From SHZI01 sp041396045 (GTDB lineage Bacteria; Pseudomonadota; Gammaproteobacteria; Steroidobacterales; GCA-2729495): a stretch of 64,000 nt of DNA. Under the pieces are notes generated by a model. It made no database searches, had not been told where the DNA came from, and saw only the letters and a list, made by a program, of their open reading frames with translations. The stretch is from contig JAWKZI010000005.1 of the NCBI GenBank assembly GCA_041396045.1, forward strand, positions 62,001 to 126,000, read 5' to 3'. The translations under genes were made by a program, and so were the position numbers. Of the stretch, positions 1-7,897 are shown piece by piece (position 1 is the first letter of the stretch; each line of letters begins with the position of its first letter).

Positions 1-895
1 GTCGGGTACCGGCAAGGAATGGGCGGCCCGCTACGTCCATTTACTGTCGCCACGGGCCGACCAGGCGTTTGTGCCGGTGAATTGTGGCGCCATTCCGGCA
101 GACCTTCTGGAAAGTGAACTCTTCGGGCACGAGAAGGGCGCATTCACCGGTGCGATCTCCACCCGCATCGGGCGCTTTGAGGCAGCCGAGGGCGGTACGT
201 TGTTCCTCGATGAAATTGGTGACATGAGCCTGCCCATGCAGGTCAAGCTGTTGCGCGTACTGCAGGAAAGAACTTATGAGCGGGTGGGCAGCAACCGGCC
301 ACGACAGTGCGATGTGCGCATCATTGCAGCAACCCACCGTAACCTCGAAGCGGCTATCAAGGACGGCAGCTTCAGGGAAGATCTCTACTACCGGTTGAAT
401 GTCTTTCCCATCGAGCTTCCGGCCCTGCGTGATCGTCTTGAGGATCTGTCCGAGTTAACGGGCAATATTCTCGAGAGGTGCCGTGCCGCCGGTTTGTCGC
501 CAACGCAGATCACGCCTGGCGCGGTGCGCATTCTCAAGCACTACAGTTGGCCCGGCAACATCCGGGAACTGGCCAACCTGCTGGAGCGATTGTGTGTTTT
601 ACATCCCGACGGTGTGGTCGACATTGCCCAACTTCCCACGCGCTACACGGCCGCAGCGCCCCTGCGAGAGTCGGATCGTCAGGAAGTAGCGGCCACACAG
701 GCATCGGGACCGCCGCCCCAGGATATCGAGCTGCCGACCGATGGTCTGCCGCTGAAGGATTACCTGGAGAAGATCGAGGTGGCGCTCATCCGTCGGGCCC
801 TCCACGACACCAACGGCGTCATCGCCCATGCCGCGGAAAAGCTGCAGGTTCGACGTACGACGCTGGCGGAGAAGATGAAGCGCTACGGTCTGTAG
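1..895 (+). CDS. fleQ: Flagellar sigma-54-dependent master activator FleQ/FlrA, 5'-truncated by the window edge
   Basis: The reading frame is open from base 2, so only the C-terminal 297 residues are present; the N-terminal receiver-like domain and half of the Walker A loop lie outside. Visible are the end of the P-loop (SGTGKE, residues 1-6), the sigma-54-contacting GAFTGA loop (about 46-51), the AAA+ Walker B region (LFLDEIGDM) and a C-terminal Fis-type helix-turn-helix (about 255-295, RRTTLAEKMKRYG), whose end matches FleQ rather than generic NtrC proteins. FleQ-family proteins switch on sigma-54 flagellar promoters and bind c-di-GMP. The gene converges on the GGDEF gene 46 bp away, at the distal end of the flagellar locus. 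The identity as FleQ rests on the HTH sequence and the location. Confidence 0.85.
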   Translation, partial: SGTGKEWAARYVHLLSPRADQAFVPVNCGAIPADLLESELFGHEKGAFTGAISTRIGRFEAAEGGTLFLDEIGDMSLPMQVKLLRVLQERTYERVGSNRPRQCDVRIIAATHRNLEAAIKDGSFREDLYYRLNVFPIELPALRDRLEDLSELTGNILERCRAAGLSPTQITPGAVRILKHYSWPGNIRELANLLERLCVLHPDGVVDIAQLPTRYTAAAPLRESDRQEVAATQASGPPPQDIELPTDGLPLKDYLEKIEVALIRRALHDTNGVIAHAAEKLQVRRTTLAEKMKRYGL

Positions 896-941
896 CAGCG
901 GCTTCAGCCGGCGAGAGCATATGTGTGTATGGCCCCCGCGT

Positions 942-2462
942 TCAGGCGGCCTCGATGGTGTCATAGCAGGTGTAGCGGTCGCGGCCGTTGCGCTTGGAGT
1001 GATATAGGGCGGAGTCGGCTGCTGCCAGCAATGCATTCGGGCTGTCGAAGGGATTCTGCGAATCGAGGGTGGCGATCCCCAGGGAAAGAGTGATTCCAAT
1101 GGACGATCCGCTGGTGGTTTCCACTTTCCGTGCACGGACGCCCTCGCAAACCCGTGTGCCGACGCTGTCTGCCTGGGTAGCGTCCACGCCGGGCAGCAGC
1201 AGCACGAACTCATCGCCGCCGTAACGCGCGACGATATCGGTGTCGCGCAGCGTTTCACTCAGTAGTGCTGCCACTGCCACCAGCACCGCATCACCGGCCT
1301 GGTGCCCGAAGCCGTCGTTGACCTGTTTGAACCGGTCGATGTCGATGAAGACAATGGACAGTGGCCACGAGTGTTTGGCGGCGGTTTCAAACTCGCGCGC
1401 CAGCGATTCCTCGAAATAGCGGCGGTTGTGCGCGTTGGTCAGGGCATCGCGCACGTTCTCGGTCTTGAGTTCGGTGTTCTCCTCCTCAAGGCGGTTGGTG
1501 CGCCGCTGCAGATCCTGAGCCTCGTTGATCTGGTGCAGATTCCGCACCACCAGCGTTTCACGTGCCGCGTCGGTCATATCCTGAAGCTGGACGGCGTCAT
1601 ACAGATCCATCTGGAACAGTTCTTCGGCCACCGGCAGTTGTTCCCGCACCAGGTCGAACATCTCACCCAGCCGCGATGGTGCAATGCCCAGCTGCTGCTG
1701 AACCTGCTGCCCCACTCGTCGCAGGGCAACGGCATCGTCCCCGCCAAGCCATACGTCGCTGAGTTCGCCGGACAGCGCCACAGTACGCACAAACATCTTG
1801 TCGTTGCTGTCCAGCGCGATGCCGCCGGCATCGTGGCTGAACTTCACGGCCTGTACCAGTTTTGCCGGCATGTTCCAGATGGCGAGCAAGGCGGCGCCAA
1901 TCGCGGGATGGTCGCTGCCGATACAATTCTGCTCGTGCTGGCAAATACGTGAGTGCTCAATCTTGAACGGTGATATTCCGTCGTAAACCTCCGGCCACAC
2001 CTTGTCGATCACCAGCATGCCCAGATCCTGGAGCAGGGCAGCCAGAAAGACCTCCTCGGCATCGGGCCGATCGAGCTCGGTGGCCAGCAACTTTCCCCAT
2101 GCAGAAGACAGCGCAGTGCGCCGCCAATAGGCGGCGAAGTCAAAGCCACCGGTTGATGCCGTGCGCAGCGTCCTGACCAGCGTGTAGCTCAAGGCCAGCG
2201 TCAGCGTGGCGTTGAGCCCCAGCGTAATCAGGGCCTGGCGCAGGTTGGTGCTCTGCCGTCGTCGCGCGTACATCGCCGAATTGGCGATGCGCATGACTTT
2301 GGCGGCAATAGCCGGGTCGGCGCTGACGGCAGCCGCGACCGCCGACAGTTCTATTTCGGGATCCTGTGCGAGCTGCAGCACCTTCATGGCTACAGCCGGC
2401 GGTGTGGGAAAGTTGGTGCAGGTACGCAAGCGCTGCAGGATGTGTTCAGGAATCACACTCAT
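942..2462 (-). CDS. HDOD-GGDEF signalling protein (probable diguanylate cyclase)
   Basis: 506 residues. The N-terminal half is an HDOD domain (about 10-250; starts with the TNFPTPPAVAMKVLQL type signature), followed by a coiled-coil (LQRRTNRLEEENTEL) and a C-terminal GGDEF domain with an intact GGDEF active site (about 415-419). An RxxD inhibitory site (RDTD) stands five residues before GGDEF, so product inhibition by c-di-GMP is expected. The start at 2462 was chosen because GGAG lies 9 bases upstream; longer in-frame starts would run into the DUF2802 gene. It is last in the minus-strand flagellar series, converging on fleQ, whose product is a c-di-GMP receptor. A role in motility/biofilm switching is inferred. 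Confidence 0.88.
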   Translation of the reverse strand: MSVIPEHILQRLRTCTNFPTPPAVAMKVLQLAQDPEIELSAVAAAVSADPAIAAKVMRIANSAMYARRRQSTNLRQALITLGLNATLTLALSYTLVRTLRTASTGGFDFAAYWRRTALSSAWGKLLATELDRPDAEEVFLAALLQDLGMLVIDKVWPEVYDGISPFKIEHSRICQHEQNCIGSDHPAIGAALLAIWNMPAKLVQAVKFSHDAGGIALDSNDKMFVRTVALSGELSDVWLGGDDAVALRRVGQQVQQQLGIAPSRLGEMFDLVREQLPVAEELFQMDLYDAVQLQDMTDAARETLVVRNLHQINEAQDLQRRTNRLEEENTELKTENVRDALTNAHNRRYFEESLAREFETAAKHSWPLSIVFIDIDRFKQVNDGFGHQAGDAVLVAVAALLSETLRDTDIVARYGGDEFVLLLPGVDATQADSVGTRVCEGVRARKVETTSGSSIGITLSLGIATLDSQNPFDSPNALLAAADSALYHSKRNGRDRYTCYDTIEAA

Positions 2463-2502
2463 GGCAGATTTCTCCGGGATCTTTCGCAATGGCATGTTGA
2501 TT

Positions 2503-3003
2503 TCAATGTAATTCTTCCGCCTGGGGCGGGCCAGGTGGCCGGCCATAAAGAGTCTGGATGAGGTGGGCCTCGCCCTGACTCAGGCTGCAGGTCTCGACGA
2601 GTTGACGAGTGGTCGCGCCGTGCTTCGACAGCGCGATGGCCTGTCGCAGCGTACTTCGGCTATTGCCCGCTACCTGGCTGTCCTGACGTACCGAAAGCTG
2701 GTCCACTCGCTGGCGAAGTTGTGCCGCCTCGCTGGTTGTATCGGCAAGCATCAATTCCGTGTTGCGCAGGCGCTGGCTGAGCTCGTCCAGTGCGTCGACC
2801 ACGTGTATCTGGCTGCTGGCAGGATGGCGCCTCGTCAGACGACGACCCAACCACAGCAAGGCAATGACTACCGGTACGGCAAGCAATCCGATCGCCACAG
2901 ATGCAGGTGTGGCTGCAGGCAAGCTGAAGCTGTTGAACAGCGCGGCGGCGTCGCCGAGCACGCTGCCGGGATCGGGTATGGTGAGGTTGTCTAGCAGGCG
3001 CAT
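2503..3003 (-). CDS. DUF2802 domain protein of the flagellar/chemotaxis locus
   Basis: 166 residues: one membrane segment (about 37-54, VAIGLLAVPVVIALLW), an Arg-rich cytoplasmic flank, a coiled-coil stretch and a C-terminal DUF2802 module (ALSKHGATTRQLVETCSLSQGEAHLI), which resembles a small helix-turn-helix-like fold. Members of this family lie after the motCD/cheW genes of Pseudomonas and relatives; their function is not established. Shine-Dalgarno GAGGA sits 8 bases before the ATG and overlaps the end of the preceding 64-codon gene, so the two are probably translationally coupled. Confidence 0.8.
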   Translation of the reverse strand: MRLLDNLTIPDPGSVLGDAAALFNSFSLPAATPASVAIGLLAVPVVIALLWLGRRLTRRHPASSQIHVVDALDELSQRLRNTELMLADTTSEAAQLRQRVDQLSVRQDSQVAGNSRSTLRQAIALSKHGATTRQLVETCSLSQGEAHLIQTLYGRPPGPPQAEELH

Positions 3004-3014
3004 TGTCTTATTCC

Positions 3015-3209
3015 TCAGGCAAGATCATCAATGTGGTGTGTACGACCGTCAGTATCGGGCCGGGACGAGTCTCCGGGCGGCTGTTCCTTCGGCGATTGTC
3101 GGGGTGACCGGTCCTTGCCCTGTTCGGGATCCTTCTTCCGGCGGCGGTCATCCACGCGCCGCACCCAGTTGCTGGGCACTGTGGGTGTCACGTGATCTAC
3201 AGGTTTCAT
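3015..3209 (-). CDS. Small Arg/Pro-rich protein of unknown function, coupled to motD
   Basis: 64 residues, very polar and probably disordered (VRRVDDRRRKKDPEQGKD), ending in HIDDLA. The start overlaps the motD stop by four bases (ATGA) and is preceded by GGAGG at 7 bases; its stop is followed directly by the Shine-Dalgarno of the DUF2802 gene. This spacing is what a genuine gene in an operon shows. Similar short polar ORFs ending in a HID-acidic tail occur next to motD/cheW genes in related bacteria, as far as I recall; no function is known to me. Confidence 0.6.
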   Translation of the reverse strand: MKPVDHVTPTVPSNWVRRVDDRRRKKDPEQGKDRSPRQSPKEQPPGDSSRPDTDGRTHHIDDLA

Positions 3210-4138
3210 CCGGTAACCTCCGTGCTGGCTGCAGGTGGACTGCTGACCTTGGCGGGCGCAGCCTCGCTGGCGATTGGACCGGGGACAACAACGTCGGACA
3301 AGGTAACTTCCGGGTTGGTAGCGTCCGCTGACGATCCCCCGGGCCGCGGATCGGATGGGTCAGGCGGTGCACCCAGTATCACCAGGGCCACGCGTCGATT
3401 CTGATTGCGGCCTTCAGCGGTTTTGTTGTCCGCCACAGGCTGGTTCTCACCCATGCCGGCGACCACCATTCGGGTTGGCGTGATGCCATGCTGTTCAAAC
3501 AAACGGACGATGCAGGCTGCGCGTGCTGCCGACAGTTCCCAGTTTGACGGGAACTGGGACGTGCTGATCGGACGATTGTCGGTGTGTCCCTCAACGCGAA
3601 TCGGGTATGGTCGTTTTGCCAGGATTGTGGCGAGTCGTTCGAGGGTTGGCACAGCAGCCGCTTCGATGGCCGCACTGCCACTCGGAAACAGGATGTCGGT
3701 CTTGATCTCGACTTCGACCCACGACGGCGCCCGCTGCACGCGAATCATGTCCTGATCAATCAGGGTCTGCATCGCCTCCTGAAGATCAGTTGTCATCTGG
3801 CGAAGCTGCAATTGCAGTTGTTCGTTCTCTGCCAGCTTGGCGTCATCGGGCGCCTTGTCGGGAAACTTGATGGCCTGATTTGGCTTGAGGGCGGCCACAT
3901 CGTCATCGCCCTTGCCCTTGCTGGGCCTGTCGCCTACGGGGACTGGCTCCATGGTTCGCGGTGTACCGCGAAATGCTGCTGTCAGCGAGTCGGACAGCAC
4001 ACGATACTTGCCTTCATTGACCGAAGACACGGCATACATCACCACGAAGAACGCCAGCAGCAGTGTCACGAGGTCGCCATAAGGTATGGCCCAGGCCTCG
4101 TGATTTACGTGGTCTTCATGTTCGTGCTTGCGTGCCAT
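3206..4138 (-). CDS. motD: Flagellar stator protein MotD (MotB family)
   Basis: 310 residues. A single N-terminal membrane helix (about 18-40) carries the ion-conducting aspartate in the PYGDLVTLLLAFFVVMYA context, followed by a periplasmic linker and an OmpA-like peptidoglycan-binding domain (about 150-270; VEGHTDNRPI, RNQNRRV). The C-terminal about 40 residues are low-complexity Pro/Ala/Ser. It pairs with MotC encoded 16 bp upstream to form the torque-generating stator anchored to the cell wall. It resembles MotD of Pseudomonas more than MotB because of the location in the fliA-motC-motD block. Confidence 0.93.
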   Translation of the reverse strand: MARKHEHEDHVNHEAWAIPYGDLVTLLLAFFVVMYAVSSVNEGKYRVLSDSLTAAFRGTPRTMEPVPVGDRPSKGKGDDDVAALKPNQAIKFPDKAPDDAKLAENEQLQLQLRQMTTDLQEAMQTLIDQDMIRVQRAPSWVEVEIKTDILFPSGSAAIEAAAVPTLERLATILAKRPYPIRVEGHTDNRPISTSQFPSNWELSAARAACIVRLFEQHGITPTRMVVAGMGENQPVADNKTAEGRNQNRRVALVILGAPPDPSDPRPGGSSADATNPEVTLSDVVVPGPIASEAAPAKVSSPPAASTEVTG

Positions 4139-4154
4139 CGGAGTTCAACGGGCA

Positions 4155-4895
4155 TCAGCCCGCAAGTCCTTTCAGACGTGACTCGAGGTTGCGCGGATTT
4201 TCACCCTCGGCAATGGCAATGATTCCCTCGATCACCATCGACTTGGAGTGTGTCTGCTTCTTGATGATGTCCTTCAATTTGTTGGCTGTCGGCAGGAAAA
4301 ACAGGTTGGCGAGGCCAATTCCGTAGATCGTCGCGGTGAAGGCCGCCGCGATGCCGTGTCCCAGTTTGCTGGGATCAGCAAGGTTCTTCATGACCGCGAT
4401 CAGGCCGAGCACGGCGCCGATAATGCCGAGCGTTGGTGCATAGATACCCAGGCCTTCGAAGACTTTGGCACTCTGGGTTTCTGATTTTTCCTTGGTATCC
4501 ATCTCGGTTTCCAGAGCCTCGCGGATCTTGTCCGGCTCGGTGCCGTCGACGAGCATCTGAAGTGCTTTCTGCGCGAATGGATCGGACTCGGTCTCAAGCG
4601 CGGGCTCAAGTCCCAGCAGTCCCTGCTTACGTGCCGTTTCACTCCATTCCACCATCTTCGCAATCAGCTTGTCGTGATCTATCAGTGGCGGTTTGAAGAT
4701 CCAGGGCATGATCTTCCAGGCCCGCATGAAGGTGGCCTTCGGCGTCTGGATCAGGATCGAGGCGAAAGTACCCAGAAATACGATAGTGAACGCTGCCGAG
4801 TTCAGCAGTGAACCAATACCGGCACCCTTCAGAATGGAGCCAACGATGATGGCAAAAAATGCCAGCGCTACACCGCCGATTGTTAGCGCATCCAT
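4155..4895 (-). CDS. motC: Flagellar stator protein MotC (MotA family)
   Basis: 246 residues with four predicted membrane segments (about 5-25, 30-50, 150-170, 182-205) and a large cytoplasmic loop between the second and third. The loop carries the charged residues that contact the rotor (KMVEWSETARKQGLL region). The C-terminal half has the family signature TLGIIGAVLGLIAVMKNL. GGGGA precedes the ATG by 6 bases. With MotD it forms the ion-conducting stator. In Pseudomonas-type loci cheY-cheZ-cheA-cheB separate fliA from motC; here only 79 bp do. Confidence 0.93.
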   Translation of the reverse strand: MDALTIGGVALAFFAIIVGSILKGAGIGSLLNSAAFTIVFLGTFASILIQTPKATFMRAWKIMPWIFKPPLIDHDKLIAKMVEWSETARKQGLLGLEPALETESDPFAQKALQMLVDGTEPDKIREALETEMDTKEKSETQSAKVFEGLGIYAPTLGIIGAVLGLIAVMKNLADPSKLGHGIAAAFTATIYGIGLANLFFLPTANKLKDIIKKQTHSKSMVIEGIIAIAEGENPRNLESRLKGLAG

Positions 4896-4974
4896 GGTTG
4901 TTCCCCGTAGCCGGCCTGTTTCATCGTGTTATCCGTTTCTGATCTCTTGTGCTGCAAATTGGAATCCATCCCAG

Positions 4975-5721
4975 TCACAGCGCGGCCGTCGCGATGCCAT
5001 TGAGAATTTCGTGGACACCGGCACGCACCCGGGCCAGTGCCTGGCCGTGAATCTGGCATACGCGCGACTCCGTGACCCCCAGCACGTCGCCGATTTCCTT
5101 CAGGTTGAGTTCCTCCTCGTAGTACAGCGACATCACCAGTCCTTCGCGCTCCGGCAAGTCGCTGATGGCATCCGCCAGCGCCTGGCGAAATTCTGCGGAC
5201 TCCAGTTCCGCAGAAGGCTCGGTATCAGGATCCTCGATCTGCTGGGCCGGCCGATCGCCGTCGTCACTGTCCTGGTCCAGGCTGAACAGCCGGTGGGCCG
5301 CCGCTGCTGTCACCAGCCGGAAGTATTCCTCCAGAGGCAGCGCCATTTCGGTGGCTATTTCACGGGCGTCTGCCGGTTTGCCTGTTCTGTTTTCCACTGC
5401 CTGAATCGCTGCTGTCAGTTCACGTTGCCTGCGATAGACTGAACGCGGGGTCCAGTCGGTACTCCGGACCTCATCCAGCATCGCGCCGCGTACGCGAATT
5501 CCCGCGTACGTTTCAAAACTCGCGCCTTTCGACGGCGAGTACTGTCGCGCGGCTTCCAGCAGCGCGATCAGCCCCACCTGAATCAGATCGTCCTGTTCCA
5601 CGCCGTTCGGCAGGCGCGCGCGCAGGTGGTTCGCGATCCGCTTCACCAGCGGGGCATATTCCTGTACGAGTGCATCGGGCGAGTGCCCGGCAGCAGCAGC
5701 GTATCGGTTGGCAGGTGTCAT
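4975..5721 (-). CDS. fliA: Flagellar sigma factor FliA (sigma-28)
   Basis: 248 residues, usual length. Region 2 (LVQEYAPLVKRIANHLRARLP, DDLIQVGLIALLEAA, FETYAGIRVRGAMLDE) is followed by region 3 and a region 4 helix-turn-helix (LKEIGDVLGVTESRVCQIH). It directs RNA polymerase to late flagellar promoters such as those seen before fliC and flgM, and is held inactive by the FlgM anti-sigma factor encoded near 41.7 kb until the hook is complete. The ATG overlaps the flhG stop (ATGA), indicating translational coupling. Confidence 0.96.
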   Translation of the reverse strand: MTPANRYAAAAGHSPDALVQEYAPLVKRIANHLRARLPNGVEQDDLIQVGLIALLEAARQYSPSKGASFETYAGIRVRGAMLDEVRSTDWTPRSVYRRQRELTAAIQAVENRTGKPADAREIATEMALPLEEYFRLVTAAAAHRLFSLDQDSDDGDRPAQQIEDPDTEPSAELESAEFRQALADAISDLPEREGLVMSLYYEEELNLKEIGDVLGVTESRVCQIHGQALARVRAGVHEILNGIATAAL

Positions 5722-6620
5722 GCAGTTGCCCGCTCCCGCGCTGCATGATTCCCGCCAGACCGGAGCAAACGCTCCACAAAAAACTCGATGTTTCCGCGCG
5801 CTTCACGCGGCCCTTCCCAGTTGTCGGCACGATGAGCCAGCTTCTTTAATGCTGCAGCAGCAAGACTGGAAGGGAACGCTGTCACAAAAGGAGTCTGTAG
5901 CTGGACTGCCCGCCAGACGCGGTCGTCGTAGGGGATGCTGCCCGCATGGTCCAGCGTGACCTGCAGGAAGCGTTCAGTAACCCGCAGCAGCTTTTCGAAC
6001 AAACTGCGGCCATCACCACTCATGTGTGTCATGTTCGTGATGATCCGGAAGCGGGATATCTGTCGTTCAGTGCTCAGAACCTTGATCAGGGCATAGGCAT
6101 CGGTGATCGAGGTAGGTTCGTCGCACACCACGATCAGTACTTCGTTGGCGGCTTCACAAAAGCGCAGTACGCCTTCCGACATCCCGGCCGCGGTATCTAC
6201 CAGCAACACATCCAGATCTTCATTGAGTTCGCTGAAGGCGTTGACAATGCCGGCATGCTCGGCCGCACTGAGGCTGGCCATCGCCGACAAGCCTGAAGCA
6301 CCCGGGATCACGCGCACACCAGACGGGCCGTTGACGATGACGTCCTGAAGCCGGCGCTCTCCGCTGACGACATTGGCCAGGGATACATTTGGATGCAAGC
6401 CCAGCAGCACATCGATATTAGCGAGGCCCAGGTCCGCATCGAGCAGCATTACCCGCCGTCCGATCTGGGACATGGCAATGGCCAGATTGGCACAGATGTT
6501 CGTCTTGCCAACGCCACCCTTGCCGCCGGTTACTGTGAGGACCTTTACAGGTTTCGACTTGCGGAGACGCCGCAAGCCTTCGGCCTGGTCTGCAGGAGAT
6601 TGTCCTTCAGGCGTAAGCAT
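5718..6620 (-). CDS. flhG: Flagellar number regulator FlhG/FleN (MinD-like ATPase)
   Basis: 300 residues. A deviant Walker A motif (GGKGGVGKT, about 32-40), DADLGLANID and the VLLVDTAAG switch region mark a ParA/MinD ATPase. The N-terminal SPADQAEGLRRL segment matches the DQAxxLR motif that stimulates the FlhF GTPase. FlhG limits flagellar number and antagonises FleQ. The start at 6620 was chosen because GGAGG lies 9 bases upstream and it overlaps the flhF end by 14 bases; a longer frame exists but lacks a ribosome site. Confidence 0.94.
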   Translation of the reverse strand: MLTPEGQSPADQAEGLRRLRKSKPVKVLTVTGGKGGVGKTNICANLAIAMSQIGRRVMLLDADLGLANIDVLLGLHPNVSLANVVSGERRLQDVIVNGPSGVRVIPGASGLSAMASLSAAEHAGIVNAFSELNEDLDVLLVDTAAGMSEGVLRFCEAANEVLIVVCDEPTSITDAYALIKVLSTERQISRFRIITNMTHMSGDGRSLFEKLLRVTERFLQVTLDHAGSIPYDDRVWRAVQLQTPFVTAFPSSLAAAALKKLAHRADNWEGPREARGNIEFFVERLLRSGGNHAARERATA

Positions 6621-7881
6621 GGCTGGCAACCTCCGAAAACGTCCGGGCAAGGGTGTCCGCATCGACCGGTCGACTGTCACGCCGCATGAGTTCGACTGCC
6701 ATCTTGGCAAGCCAGGACTGGCGGTTACGCATCAGATGCAAATCCTCTGGAACCCGCTGGCCATTTGCGACATAGGCCAGTGGCAGCCCGGTTCGAATCA
6801 AGACCGAGAGGGCACCCCCAAGCGATGTGGCCTCATCGGTCTTGGTCAGGATGCACCCCGCTGGGCGGGCCGTCCGGAACGCGTCCACAATTTCCTGCAT
6901 GCCGTGGGAATCAGTGGGTGCCGGCAGGGCCAAAAGGGTGGCTACGCCGGCTTCTGCCGCAGCAAGTTGTGCCAGTTGCTCTGGCAATCGGGGATCCCGC
7001 TGGCTCATGCCGGCCGTATCGATCAGCACCAGTCGGCGTGATTCCAGGCTTGCGAGTGCCTCGGTGAGGCTTTGAGCATCGCTGGCCGCCAGGACATTCA
7101 CACCCATGATCTGTCCGAAGGTTTCCAGTTGCTCGCGGGCTGCAACACGGAAGGTATCGGTGGTGACGAGGCCGACGGTATCCGGCCCGAACTGGACTGC
7201 CGCCCGCGCGGCGAGTTTGGCGATTGACGTGGTTTTGCCAACCCCGGTGGGACCGATAACGGCGTATATGCCGCCATCGCTGACCAGATCGCAGCCGGCA
7301 ATCGGCAACTGCTCGACCAGGGTTTTCAGGCCAGCCGTCCAGCCACCGGCGGGGCGGTCCGCAACGGCGCGGTCGGCAAGCTGGCGGGCAATGTCGGCGT
7401 CCATGCCCAGCTGCATGTAGTTGCGCAGCAAGCTGGCCGTTGCGGGTGTTTGTCGTGTCTGATCGTCCCAGAGCAGTCGCCCGAGTTGGGTTTCCAGCAG
7501 GGATCGAATCGAGCGCATCTCCTCACGCATCTCGTCCAGTTCGCTGGCAGTTGCTGCACCGGGTGCACGTGGCGGCGTGAACCAGCCGGAGTTGGGCGGC
7601 AGCGCTGAATCGATACGGACTGCCGGCCCCTGGTCGTGAGAGTCTCCGTCACGCCCATGGCTACCTGCGCCGTAGATGTCCGGGCTGTTTTCGCGGCTGG
7701 CATACGTGCGTGCCGCAAGGCTGTTGCCTGTATCGCCGCCGTTGGTATCTATTGCAGCCGAGATTTCCACGCCGGTTGCCAGGCGTGCCGTTTCAAGGAT
7801 CACCGCGTCCACACCCAGTGCCTCCCGCACCTGGCGCATCGCATCGCGCATGTCCGTTCCCGTGAATCGTCTGATCTTCAT
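6607..7881 (-). CDS. flhF: Flagellar placement GTPase FlhF (SRP family)
   Basis: 424 residues: N-terminal B domain (about 1-60), a variable linker (about 60-150) and the SRP-type NG GTPase with P-loop GPTGVGKTT (about 210-218), the G2/I-box region TTDTFRVAAREQL, the DTAG box (LIDTAGMSQRDPR) and TKTDEA guanine specificity motif. It marks the pole where the flagellum is assembled, together with FlhG encoded immediately downstream. The presence of the pair predicts polar flagellation. Confidence 0.95.
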   Translation of the reverse strand: MKIRRFTGTDMRDAMRQVREALGVDAVILETARLATGVEISAAIDTNGGDTGNSLAARTYASRENSPDIYGAGSHGRDGDSHDQGPAVRIDSALPPNSGWFTPPRAPGAATASELDEMREEMRSIRSLLETQLGRLLWDDQTRQTPATASLLRNYMQLGMDADIARQLADRAVADRPAGGWTAGLKTLVEQLPIAGCDLVSDGGIYAVIGPTGVGKTTSIAKLAARAAVQFGPDTVGLVTTDTFRVAAREQLETFGQIMGVNVLAASDAQSLTEALASLESRRLVLIDTAGMSQRDPRLPEQLAQLAAAEAGVATLLALPAPTDSHGMQEIVDAFRTARPAGCILTKTDEATSLGGALSVLIRTGLPLAYVANGQRVPEDLHLMRNRQSWLAKMAVELMRRDSRPVDADTLARTFSEVASHAYA

Positions 7882-7897
7882 CGTGTCCTCTCCAGCA

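Noticed and set aside
4896..4974. Sigma-28 promoter before motC
   Set aside because: A GCCGGCTA stretch is present but the spacing to any TAAA-like element is wrong.
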